Made by a program: the position numbers and the translations under genes. Positions 52,986 to 63,707 of a stretch of DNA of 64,000 bases are shown here, piece by piece; position 1 is the stretch's first letter; each line of letters opens with the position of its first letter. The DNA comes from Dermacentor variabilis (Eukaryota > Arthropoda > Arachnida > Ixodida > Ixodidae). The notes under the pieces are model-generated. The model saw only the letters and a list, made by a program, of their open reading frames with translations. It was not told the origin of the DNA and made no database searches. The DNA is taken from NCBI RefSeq assembly GCF_050947875.1, contig NC_134570.1:227029265-227093264 (forward strand), in the 5' to 3' direction.

Positions 52986-53183
52986 GAGCTTATTAATGAA
53001 CTAGGGCCAAGAAGTAAACGAAAGAAAGCGAAATCAAGAAAGAAACAATTTGTGATAACTCAAAAGGAAGCTCATTACTTTTCGAAGCGAGATCAGGATG
53101 CCTTAGAACACGCACCTATAAAGCGAGATATAAGGATGAAGAAGAAGCATGTGCTTGCTGCGGTAAAGCTAGGGAAACGATGG
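52986..53183 (+). mobile_element. LINE B fragment, left of nested LINE
   Basis: Begins with TTAATGAACTAGGGCCAAGAAG (INELGPKSK, RT fingers), then jumps after about 53015 to the thumb and knuckle region (ATCAAGAAAGAAACAATTTG; GAAGCATGTGCTTGCTGCGG), so about 1 kb of RT is deleted. It stops at CTAGGGAAACGATGG, where the minus-strand LINE begins. Continues at 58937. Confidence 0.85.
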
Positions 53184-53413
53184 CGTGGCATGGCAAGAAC
53201 TTTATTTTAGTCCAGAGAAACTAGGGTCCGAGGGCACAAGCCCCCAGGCTAAGTCGGTGGCTCCGCCCACGTAGGCACCGGTAGGCCAAAAGCTTTCCCG
53301 ATGTCGTGAGCTCTCCGGACGGCCAGGAGTTGATCTTGGAGGACTTCGCTGGATATGCGTCGACTCCAGTCCTCCTCACTGTTGAGATCCGAAGCTCTTT
53401 GGTTGGGGCACAG

Positions 53414-56400
53414 CTAGAACATATGATCAAATAGACGTGGAGTGTGTCGACAACTTTTACATTCCGCGGGATAATCCTGGTCAATTTTGTTAAGCACGAA
53501 AGGTGTGGGATAAGGTTTAGTTTGAATCATTCTTAATGTGACTGCCTGAGCTCGGTTGAGCTTCTGATGGGGGGGAGGAAAAGACCTCCTGCCGTCCCTA
53601 TAGCGTGAGGTGATCTCGTGGAAAGTACTAAGTGGGTCTTTGTAGGAGCCGCAGTCATCCTGGAGCAGTTCCTGATCTGATGCGCAGCATGTGAGATATC
53701 GCACAGCAGAGTGAGCTTGCTCGTTAGGATTGCAGTCATTGGGGCTGACCGAGTGGCCCTGATGAGCCGGAAACCAGACTAGGTGTGAGCGATCCAGTTG
53801 CTCGTAATTATGAGTATTAAGATTGTGTATAAGTAACCTGTGTGCTTCCATTGAGACGAAGCCGGCTGAGTAGTCCCTAATAGCTGTACGGCAACCGGAG
53901 AAAATCGTGGAGCCTCTCCTCATTGTAATTGCAAGTGCTATGCTTGCTTCTTCGGCGGCATGAATGGAGCTCGTTCTTAGTGACGCCGTGCTTATTAATT
54001 TACCGCTCTCATCGAAAACGGCAATAGCGTAGCGGTTGCCCGATCCATAACTAGTTGCATCCACAAAAAGAGCTGAGCTGTGTTGTTGGTGCAGTTTACC
54101 CAGAATGCATTTGGCCCTGGCGTCCCTTTTGCCCTTGTTGTGGACAGGATGAATATTTCTTGGTATGGGGTCTACAACTAATTGTGTCTCCACCTCCTTG
54201 GGTATTTTGAACTTAGAGACGTCTCCTCCTCGAGGCAGTATTCCGGCTTCATCTAGAATTTTACACCCTGGCTTAGTGTTGGAGAGTCTTGTAATTTGTG
54301 ACATCGAATGTGCCTCAATGAGCTCATCTATAGTGTTATGAAGTCCTAACTTGTTGAGGAGTTCGGTACTCGTTCCGTGCGGGAGTCCCAGAGCCCTTTT
54401 GAGTCCGGAGCGTATAAGTGCATTTAGCTTAGCCTTCTCTCCTTTCCCCCAGTTCAGGTATGATGCAATGCACGTCACATGACTGATGAAAAATGCATGA
54501 TATGCTCTGATGAGATTGTCCTCCTTGAGGCCTGCATTTCGATTTGAGACCCTGCCCAGGAGCTTTAAAGTACTGTTGGCCTGACCTGTGAGACGGTTCA
54601 GGGCCGTTGCGTCACAGCTCCTTGAGTCAATGAGAAGACCCGGAATTTTAATTTTCTCTACTCTGGGTATGACCCGTCCTGTGTTGTCTTTGATTTTAAT
54701 TGGCAGAGTTTCTAAAGGCGCAAGGTTTCTAACACCTTGTCTCCCGTCTAAAGAGCAGCAGCTCAGATTTACTAGGTGATAGCCTGAGTCCGGTGCCCTT
54801 AAGGAAGGATTCTGTGGTGTCTACCGCTGCCTGTAGTGTCTGCTCTAGTGCTGCGAGTGAACCCCTTGGGACCCACACTGTGATATCGTCAGCGTATATG
54901 ACGTGCCCGAGCTCGGGATTTTGGACAATTCCTCCGAGAGCCTGTGCATGGCAATGTTAAAGAGGAGTGGGGACAATACTGAACCTTGTGGTGTGCCGTT
55001 GTTGCCTAAATTGTATGGACCACCTGTGACTATGCCGAGTTTGACCCGAGCTGTCCGATTAGCTACAAAGGACCTCACATAATTGTAAAAATTGCTTCCC
55101 AGGTTCAAGGTTGAGATTTCATGTGGGATATGTTTATGTGCAACCGTATCAAATGCTTTGATAAGATCCAGACCCAGGAGGCCCTTTACGTCCCTGCTAG
55201 GGTCGTCAATAATAGCCCGTTTGATCATGAGCATGGCGTCCTGTGTGAATAATGCCTTCCGAAAGCCTATGAGATTGTGCCTGAAAAGCTCCTGGTTTTC
55301 TATGTGTTCTATTATCCTGTTATGAATAGCATGTTCGGCTACTTTGCCAATACAGGATGTAAGTGATATGGGCCTGAGGTTCTCTTTTGTTAGTGGTTTG
55401 CTGGGTTTTGGTATAAACGTCACCTTGGCCTCCCTCCATTCCGGTGGGACAGTGCCGGATCTCCAGTGACTATTCATTTTGACTTTGATTATGTCTATGG
55501 CATCATCGTCCAGGCTTCGCAAAAGTTTATTTGTGATGCCATCCGGACCTGGGGCCGGATGGCATCACAAATAAAATTAAAAAAATTAAAAAGTACATGC
55601 CTTATCTCAGCTACAGTGAAGTCACTGTCCAAGTCCGGTTGCGATATTCCGGAGTAAGGTTCGTTTATTTCTTCTTCGTTTTCATATTCATTCTTAAGTG
55701 GCAGGTACATGTGTGCGAGGTCGTTTGCGACCGCTCTCGCTGTCCGCCCTATAGCTATCTGTTTATTGACGAGTCTGTTTATGGCGAGGTTTGTACTACC
55801 TCTGGAGAGCTTGTCATTAAGTAGGCTCTTCAATAGATTCCATTTGCCTCCTCTGCGCAATCTACCGTGTTTCTGAGCAAGTTTCGTCCCATTGTTGACG
55901 TGAAAGTTGAGCGGCGTATGTTTCGATATCACGATTAACTTGGGCGATCTTGGCTCTAAGTCTTCTATTGAGTCTGTGACTCTTCCATCTGGTTAGAAGG
56001 GAATTTTTCGCTTCCAGCATGTGAGCTAGCTTGGAGTCCATTTTCGGGACTTCGATTTCTGTTGAGACTGCTTTAGTAGCTTTCTTAATCGTTGCCTTTA
56101 GTTGATCTAAAAGCTCCTCATAAGATTCGTCATCTATGCTGGTTTCCTTACGCAACTTACGAAAGAGATCCCAGTCCACGTACTCATATTTCCTTAGTGG
56201 TGGTGGTTGCGTCTGTAAGATGACTTCAATTATGTAATAATCACTTCCTAAATTCTCCTGCAGATTGTCCCGTGAGCCTTCAATTCCCCGAAGGAATGTT
56301 AGATCCGGGGTTGTATCTCTGGTAGTGGAGGTACCAGTTCTCGTGGGAAGTTAGCATCTGTAATAAGAGCAAATTTTAATTCACTTGCCGTGGTTGCTAA

Positions 56401-56892
56401 AGTAGTACCCTTGACGCTCTGATGACCATAGCCCCATTCTTTGTTGGGAGCGTTGAAGTCCCCAGCCACTACGAGTGGGGCTGTATCTGCCTTATTGTAA
56501 ATGCGGCCAAGAGGGTCTTAAAATCCCTTTTCCTATCTTGCGGAGAGCTATAAACGTTAGCTATAAACACGTTAGCTGCTTTTTTGTTATTCAGGATGAG
56601 TTCGATCATTTGTGCTTCTAGACCAACCTTGTACTTGGGAAGCTCGTGAGTTTCATAGGAGGTATCCTTTCGAACCAAAGTCGCTATTCTCCGACCCCCT
56701 GGAATGGTCAAGGTTTCGGAGCTCTAACCCGGTAGAGAGATATCCTCCTTAGCTAGTGTTTCCTGTAAGAGAATAACGTGCGGCTTAACTTTTGCCGATC
56801 TAATGAGCTGCTGCAGGGGAGCCTTGCGCTTTCGGAAACTCGCACAATTCCACTGCCATATTTTAATGTTATTCTTGTCGTTTGAAGGCATT
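53414..56892 (-). pseudogene. ORF2 of nested LINE: endonuclease, RT, RNase H, knuckle
   Basis: Starts near the minus-strand ATG at 56892 (IKIWQWNCASFRKRKAPL, endonuclease N-terminus); 56711-56469 reads AQMIELILNNKKAANVFIAN and VYSSPQDRKRDF. Linker frames run 56179-55495. RT 55522-54845: GTVPPEWREAKVTFIPKPSK, ENLRPISLTSCIGKVAEH, GLDLIKAFDTVAH, NNGTPQGSVLSPLLF, and the catalytic YADDITVW in a shifted frame near 54890. Thumb, then RNase H in 54478-53414: ALFVDATSYGSGNRYAIAVF, AAEEASIALAIT, GCRTAIRDYSAGF and VWFPAHQGHSVSPND. A knuckle CKSCRHTPRLFDHMF ends it. The GPDG motif of RT (about 55555) is disrupted by a 21-bp snap-back repeat. Dead through several shifts. Confidence 0.88.
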
Positions 56893-57013
56893 ATGGTACC
56901 ATTGGTTGACTACCCGAACCCCTAGAGTCCGCGCTCGGGCTACCGTTTGTGCCTCCGTGGACTGCCGGTGCAGCCGCTGCGCTTGCCTTTGCCTTAACTT
57001 TGGGCCTTTCTAG

Positions 57014-58668
57014 TTAACCCACTCGAGCATCTAGATTAGTGATGAGCTCCATGATTTTCGCCAGAGTCCTGTCTATTGTGGCTAACCTTGCGGCTATTCT
57101 GACTTTTTTGTGTTTGGGGGGTGCCTCACTCTCTCCCATTTCCTCTGCCTCAGAGGTTTCTAAATCTTCCTCCTCTGTTTCGCTAATGGGAACAGGGTGG
57201 GGGGCCTTACGTTTAGGTTTGCCGGCCAAGGGTTTTGGAGCCGTTGTCTCCATCTGACTAGGGGGTGTTTCGGACCTTTCTTTAAAGGATTTGAAAGCCT
57301 CCCTGAGCTCAGACAGTTCTTGCCTTAATTTCCGATTTTCTGATTCTAATGCCAATATTCGGGGATTTGACTCACGTTCCGGCTGTGCCCTACCATTAGT
57401 ACTCCTAGGCCTTGCCCTTGTCGGTTGTCCTGGTTTCCCAAGGCCTCCGTTCTTGACTCGATCGGCCCAGGTTGCTCTTGGGGTCGACTGTGAACGGGAC
57501 CTCGATCTTGCCCCAGGTCCTCGGGGTTGCGGGTTGACACCAGAAGATTCTTCAGAGCTGGGTTGTCCTCTGGATCATGAACGCCCCCTGGAGCGGGAGC
57601 GCACTCGTGAGCTGGAGCGTCCTCTCGTGCGAGAGCGCAAGTTGGCGTCATTTTCTTGCATGATCCCTTTGCGCTGGGAATCGTCGGCCACCTGTGTCGT
57701 CGGCCACCTGTCGTCGGCCACCTGTGTAAAGCGTGCTTGCTGTCGTTGGCGCCTTCGACGCCTTTGTCTCACAATATAAGGCATCTGGAATCTTCGACTG
57801 CATTTTCGGTCCCCAGTTGGGTGTGCGCCACCGCAAATAGAGCACTTGGGATCACAATGATGATCTTCAGGTGGGGAAGTGATTCCACAGCCCCTACACT
57901 TTCTAACACTTGCCGGATTGGGACACACGTCGAATCTATGTCCGATTTCACCACAGCCGTAGCACACATCTATCTGTCGTCGGTAGAGATAACAGGGCGT
58001 GAGTACGTTACCACAAATAACGTGGTTTGGCACTCTTTGTCCTTCAAAAAGTACCACCACCGTTGTAGTTTGCTTGATCCGACGTACCTCGACGAGGCCC
58101 GGATTTCGGTGATTGACGAAAAGGGTTTTCAGTTCCGCGTCGCTAATGTCCAGGTCGATACCGTGAACAACACCCTTACATGTATCTTCTCCTGCTGCGG
58201 TGTAGGCCGCCACTTCGAAGGGTCCATCCCTCGTATGGATCTTGCGTACCTTGGCGTAAGCTCTCGAGTTTTCTTCCTGCGGAGTCGGTACCACCAAAAT
58301 GTTTTGACAGCCGTTCGGACAGTACGTGTTCTCCGTCGTGTCTTCCGGCGCTAAGGCTGCCGCCATGGCCAGCGCTCTGGAGAGATGTACCAGGCTGAAC
58401 TTTTTAACGTCGAGGCCGCCACGGGGGCGGACAATTATCTTGATGTGATCCCTCGGTAGCATCGGGATCCTAGAGGCGGTAGCGACGCGCTTAAGCACGT
58501 TCTGCGAGGTGGCCGTGCGGCGACTACCTTTCCCGCCATGGTTGGTATCCTCACGGATTTTCCGCCAGCGACTAATGCGCGTCTCCTTCGGCGAGTGATG
58601 GCTGTTATCCATCCGATATCTTCCTCCGAGGTGATCTCCATGCCTTCAACAGCTAAGCCGGAGGCCAT
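57014..58668 (-). pseudogene. ORF1 of nested LINE: CCHC Gag-like protein with coiled coil
   Basis: Likely start MASGLAVEGMEITSEEDIGW at 58668, with a shift near 58615 into the main frame (MDNSHHSPKETRISRWRKIR at 58612). RRM-like part: IKIIVRPRGGLDVKKFSLVH and VHGIDLDISDAELKTLFVNH. Three knuckle-like motifs: CYGCGEIGHRFDVC, CRGCGITSPPEDHHC and CSICGGAHPTGDRKC. A basic Arg-rich stretch follows, then Arg/Ser repeats. A TGA at 57575-57577 interrupts the frame, which otherwise stays open to 57014 and ends in a coiled coil (ALESENRKLRQELSELREAF) and acidic tail. A threefold repeat of CGTCGGCCACCTGT near 57684-57726 duplicates QVADD-type sequence. The product would bind LINE RNA. Confidence 0.85.
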
Positions 58669-58936
58669 GCCTACACTCCGTCTTGCGCGTGAGCCCTAGG
58701 CCTACAGCGCGAGTTAGGGGCTGGCACCTTTTCTACGTGGCACGCAGAAAACAGTTTGCAAAGAGGCGAAAAATGGACCCACCGGCAAAAAATGGGCATC
58801 CACGTAATCCTTGTGATACAACGCGTCGATCGACACCGGGTTCTCAGGGGTGGCACAAAAATTCGGCGCAAAAACATGGATCGAAGTGGGAGCCGATGTT
58901 TGCACGACCGCACTAGTCGGCTTCTTCTTCTTCCCC

Positions 58937-59296
58937 CTAGGGAAACGATGGAGCATGTTTTATTAGAATGTGAAGACGTCTGCCCCGCGGTCGATTCAGG
59001 CACCACTGGTGTCCTTGAAGCGCTTGGGTTTAGCGAGAGCAGGGGAAAAGTAAACGCCTCCGCAATAGAGATTAGTAAGAGGCGATTGAAAGTTTGGTGG
59101 AAGAAAATTGGGGAAACAACAAAACACGGAGACGTACAAAAGTAACGTTCGCAATGCATGTTCAGAAAATTTGGTTATGGGAGTTAGCCGTGTTTTTTTT
59201 TTCTTTTTGAACCTAGGTAGGACATTAGGCAGTATAATAGCAAGAGCTTGGTGGCGCAACCCACCGCCCCGTTCCAAAGGGGACGCTCATAACACC
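58937..59296 (+). mobile_element. LINE B fragment, right of nested LINE
   Basis: Resumes with CTAGGGAAACGATGGAGCATG (duplicated target), then GAATGTGAAGACGTCTG, CTTGGGTTTAGCGAGAGC and the B 3' UTR (ACCTAGGTAGGACATTAGGC, GTTCCAAAGGGGACGCTC), leading into the CATC array. Together with 52986-53183 it is one older LINE B copy. Confidence 0.9.
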
Positions 59297-59433
59297 CATC
59301 CATCCATCCATCCATCCATCCATCCATCCATCCATCCACCCATCCATCCATCCATCCATCCATCCATCCATCCATCCATCCATCCATCCATCCATCCATC
59401 CATCCATCCATCCATCCATCCATCCATCCATCC
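59297..59433 (+). repeat. (CATC)n tail joining two LINE B copies
   Basis: 137 bp of CATC units with one variant (CACC, near 59337), between a LINE B 3' UTR and the first base (AGAGCATCTATGG) of another truncated LINE B. Confidence 0.93.
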
Positions 59434-61662
59434 AGAGCATCTATGGTTATCAAGTAGAATGAGTGGAAAAAAACTTGGCAGGGCGTTACGTGTTTTTGGA
59501 CCGGAAATAATTGCACAGAGGAGAATAAAGAGTTAGTGGAATGCATAAGTGCTGATATTAAGGGTTTCCGGAATGACGCGGAAATTTTCATATTAGGTGA
59601 CATGAATGACCATATACAGGATTTAGATGGCTATACCGACAACAACGCAAAGTCAATGCTAGGCCTTTGTGAGCAACATAACCTCGTTATCGTGAATACA
59701 AGGCCTAAGCGTGAAGGGCAGATCACGTCGGAAGAGGGAAATCGGCAATTGACCATTGATTACTGTCTGATGACAGAAGGAATTCATGATAAGTAAAGAG
59801 AAATGGTCATTGACGAGCAAGGGTATAGCAGCATAGGGTATGACCATAAACACATCATTTTGAAAATGGGATATGTAGTTGGGAAAGAGAGCAAGGAGTG
59901 TAAAATGGCCAGTCCAAATATGAAAGCTGAACAAATAATAAATATAGTCGCTAGAGTCGAGGAAGAACTTGGAGCATGACCAAGAGTGGGAATACAGTGA
60001 GCTTCTAAGTGTAATAACGACAGAAATACACAAAGAGAAACAACATGTTCGTTCGAAAGGAAAAAAGAAACCGAAAAGCTGGTGGAACAAGGAGATACGA
60101 GAAGCGATCGCCGAACGACAGAAAGCATCCCGAGAGCACAGGCTGGTAAAGAAGGCGCAGTTACAGGCAAGGAAGGCGCAGTTACCGCAGGATGAAGTAG
60201 CCAGTAAATTGGAAATATACCGGGAGAAATAGTCTATGGTTCAAGTACTGGTGCAGGCAAAGATAAAAGTTGAAAGTGAACGTTGGTTGTCTGAAATACG
60301 TGAGAAAAAGGAGGCCGCACCTAGAATATTTTGGAACCACACAAAATTATTGGGCAGGAAGCCAACAACAATGCAACATATCCTAGACCAAGATGGAAAC
60401 AAAGTGGAAGGGGAAGCGGCAATGAATTACATCCAAAATATAACAGCCCAATCTTTCCAAGGAAATCACGAGGTTGTATTTGAAGAAAAAAGAGCATGAC
60501 AGAGAACCAGATAAAAAAGGAGCTGGTGCTGACAAATTTCAACTGGAAGAAAGCCAAAGAGAAAATTCCTAAGCGCATAGCCACAGGGCTAGATGTGGTT
60601 CCCATTAGGCTGATTAATGAATTAGGGCCAAAAAGTAAGGAAGCTCCGGTGAAAGCAGTGCACAAAACCTTAAAAGAGACGAATACGAGACAGATGGCGA
60701 CAACGTAAAATGAATTTGATTTATAAAGGGAAGAGGGAGGAAGAACTCACTCGTATAGACCGTTGACAATTACATCGGTAATATACAGGCTGGCAATGCA
60801 GGCAATCAAGTTAAAGCTGCAAGCATGGACAGAGAATAATGGAATTTAGGGAGAACTTCAGAATGACTTCACAATAGGTAGACGTTTGGAAGATAACTTA
60901 TTTGTTCTTACTCAGTGTATTGAAATATCGAGAGCAGGAAGCAGACCGCTATATGTTGCCTTTTTAGACATTACAGCACCGTATGACAACGTAGACCGCA
61001 ACATTTTGTGGGAAATTCTGGAAGGGGAAGGCTTAGGTCACGATTGTCTACAGCTTTGAGAGATATACCTAGAAAATACCGTTTGCGTTGAATGGGAAGG
61101 GATGAGGAGCGAGGAGAAAGTTCATATCAACAAGTGACTGAGGCAGGGGTGCGTTTTAACCCCACTGCTGTTTATGATGTAAATGGTGAGGATGGAAAGG
61201 GCGTGGACAGGAAGGCCAGAATTTAGGTTTGAAATTTAGTGTTAGAAAATCACGTGTTATGGTATTCAATGAAAACAGTGAACAGACAGTGGCAATACAG
61301 GGCCAGGAAATACCTCGAGTAAAAGAATATAAATATCTTGGTATATGGATAAACGAAGGCAATAGATATATGAAAACACAGGAGAGAGAAACATGAGAAA
61401 CACAGTAATGAGGAAGCGAAATGCAGAAATATTGAAGCAGAGAACGTTATGGGGATACAACAGGTACGAGGTGCTGCAGGGTATGTGGAAACGTGCAATG
61501 GTCCCAGGTGTTACTTTTGGAAATGCCATTGTTTGCTTGAAATAAGGGGTACAATCAGGATTAGATGGCAACTAAAGATCAGTAGTATGCCTCGCATCGG
61601 GGGCTCCCGGGAAGACTACAAATGCGACTGTGCAGAGTGATATTGGCTGGACAAGTTTTCAA
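59434..61662 (+). mobile_element. LINE B copy after CATC array, truncated at both ends
   Basis: Starts in the endonuclease (AGAGCATCTATGGTTATCAAG, the HLWLSS region) and follows LINE B ORF2 order to GATATTGGCTGGACAAG (DIGWTSFQV, thumb) where it stops without knuckle, UTR or tail. An internal deletion near 61204 removes the YADD region: sequence passes from GEDGKGV directly to GQEGQNLGLKF. Confidence 0.82.
59536..61660 (+). pseudogene. LINE B ORF2 remnant, endonuclease to RT thumb
   Basis: 59536-59796: [33 protein letters not shown] and STIDYC-like LTIDYCLMTEGIHDK before a stop. 59969-60499: SWWNKEIREAIAERQKASRE and YREK, an in-frame TAG, then MVQVLVQAKIKVESERWLSE. 60496-60708: TNFNWKKAKEKIPKRIATGL and NELGPKSKEAP. 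Later FLDITAPYDNVDRNILWEIL (60960-61020) and the thumb (RTLWGYNRYEVLQGMWK, 61440-61490) are in other frames. It is badly decayed; family assignment rests on block order. Confidence 0.8.
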
Positions 61663-62515
61663 GTGACGAACAGGCTGACGAAGTGGAAGCATATATCTCT
61701 TTTGCTTCGATGCGAAGTAAGAAAAACATGCAGGCATTCCGTTTGTATGTTTTATTATTTCTCTAAACTTCAATTCGTCAATTCAAGCAACAGATCACAC
61801 AGATAACGGATGTCGTCTTGAATAATTCTCGAAGTCTCGTGTCACCAGGAGCGACGTCCCACTGCGGACACCAGCACGTAGGCGCAGGTACACGAGTACG
61901 TCATCCTCCGGCTTGAAGCGCGGCGGCCGCGAGGAGAAGGTAAAACGGCGTTCGGTTGGAAATTTAAGACCTTTCCGCAGCGCGTAGCGATGTAATACTT
62001 TGCAGACACGATTGTTATTGCGCAATGTGTGCTGTGTGCTTGCCAGCTCAAAATGGCCAGACCTGTTGAGAGGCCCTTTAAAAGCAGACTCCAGTTTACC
62101 AACTCATTAGTATCCCCGTCGGATCGCCCGCTTATCATTATTTCACAATTTTTTTTACAGTCCGGTCGCCGTTACACAATACATTTCAGCACCGGCACGA
62201 ACATAACGTCGCACTGGTCATTCATTAAGTGTCGCTCGCCCCAAAGCGCGCACTCACTTTTTCGTCTTCTTTTTTTCCTCGTGTAGTTGTAGGCTGGAAA
62301 GGCCTTCCTTTCGACATCGCTGCCATCACCGGTTCATCTACATTCAGCGGTTCTCTCGCCTGAACTAATATTGTTTTAACTATTGTTGTAATCCCACCCC
62401 TTATGCAATGCCCCCGTGTGGGTGCCGACAAGATTTACACGAGGCGACGTTACGGCAAGCGGAACGGTAAATACCGGGCCAAAAGAAACGATGCCGAACA
62501 CAGTCATGTCTTTGA
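61663..62515. other. Unassigned sequence
   Basis: No gene or repeat recognised. It includes CG-rich sequence near 61850-61930. Frames on either strand are short and lack domains. Confidence 0.4.
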
Positions 62516-63235
62516 GACTCCCAGATGACAAGCGGCTAAAACATCATGCAACTGTGCGAGCACAGTCCCACGCATATGCTTGAGAACGACCAGTAGCGGT
62601 TCAGGGCCATCAGGGTGCATGTTATAACGGTACAATATGCCATCTTGCAGCACAAACATACGCGAAGAGGGGGAACTTGTTAGGTCCGTCAGGGCTGAGA
62701 ATGATGTCTCTCAGGGAAGGGTCGCGTCATTGCTCATTGCCGATGTCCCCAAATGCGTTAAGCGCGAGGACGCAAGTTGACTCGCCGGTCTCAGGCTGGT
62801 CTGGTGGGCCTATACTGGATGATGTGACAAGCAATCCGCGTCCTCATGGAGTCGGCCTGTTTTATACACCGCTGTGTAAGAGTACTCTTGAAGCCGTAGA
62901 GCCCACCGACCGAGTCGTCCGGCTGGACCTTTTAAAGACGAAAGCCAGCATAGTGCGTGGTGGTCGGTGATAACCGTGAAAGGCCGTCCATAGAGGTATT
63001 GGGCGAAATTTACCTCCTACTGCCCAAACGAGGGCGAGGCATTCACGTTCGGCGATCGAGTAATCGCGTTCGGCTGGTGACAGAAGGCGGCTATAGCGTA
63101 CGCAACGACACGTTCGCAACCGTGCTGTCGTTGTGCCAAAACAGCGCTGACACCGTGGCCGCTGGAGTCGGTGCGAACGACCTTTGGGGCGGACATGTCA
63201 AAGTGGCCGAGTCACTTTCAGGCATTCGGCTGTTT
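62516..63235 (-). pseudogene. Third Gypsy Pol scrap: RNase H to spacer
   Basis: The minus strand 63119-62862 reads RLLSPAERDYSIAERECLAL and VWAVGGKFR, the Gypsy RNase H motif with its catalytic Glu, followed by a frame-broken [14 protein letters not shown] (normally TDHHAL). Upstream lies a damaged TDASG-like region. Downstream, to about 62520, pieces correspond to the spacer before integrase (ILYRYNMHPDGPEPLLVV-like in broken frames). It matches the young Gypsy in order only and has several stops. RT and integrase are absent. Confidence 0.7.
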
Positions 63236-63707
63236 TTTATGCTGCGCCGATAACCTTGGTGATTAGCAATTTTCTGCTTTTGTGTAAGCACTATTGGGAA
63301 GAGCGTTCACAAGTCGGCCCGTCGGTCTGCCCCACCGGACGGTCGACGCTTGCTCAGGAAGCTTCACGTGTCCGTTGCCAACGAAGGCACTAAACGCAAA
63401 CGTGTCAGCCTGCGTGGACTGTTTCCTCCCCTGTTGGCCAGCACTAACCTGGCGGTCTGCGCATGCTCCGGCACCTCGGCGACATCTACGGGCTCGCAAC
63501 AGGATAAAGGACGGACGCCTCTGCGGTTCCACTTCAGTGGGTCTGGCGGCAGCATCGCAAACATGCGCTACAAATTTGCCTACTTCTTCTTACAGGTATG
63601 CAGTTGGTATGGTTGTAAATGCTATAGAAATGATGATCGCTTCTTGTTGCTGCTGCCGGACCCTCCCACGTTCTTTTTCCCGAAAAGTGCTGCTTGTCTT
63701 GGTGCAC
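63236..63707 (+). other. 5' leader of the LINE at the window end
   Basis: Sequence between the Gypsy scrap and the first supported codons of the terminal LINE. One overlapping frame (63350-63751) has no domain. CTTCTTACAG followed by GTATGC near 63587-63602 looks like abutting splice signals, but this may be chance. Confidence 0.35.

Larger units (their letters stand above)
53184..58936 (-). mobile_element. RNase H-type LINE inserted into LINE B, full length
   Basis: A 5,753-bp minus-strand element bounded by a perfect 15-bp duplication CTAGGGAAACGATGG (53169-53183 and 58937-58951). 5' end near 58936 (GGAAGAAGAAGAAGCCGAC), ORF1 58668-57014, ORF2 56892 to about 53414, 3' UTR ending AGTTCTTGCCATGCCACG. 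The target is the ORF2 knuckle of a LINE B copy. The same group supplies the fragments at 16859, 20353, 40630 and 43805. Confidence 0.93.

Noticed and set aside
59297..59433. CRISPR-like or satellite array
   Set aside because: Simple 4-bp repeats without spacers; explained as LINE tails, and the DNA is eukaryotic.
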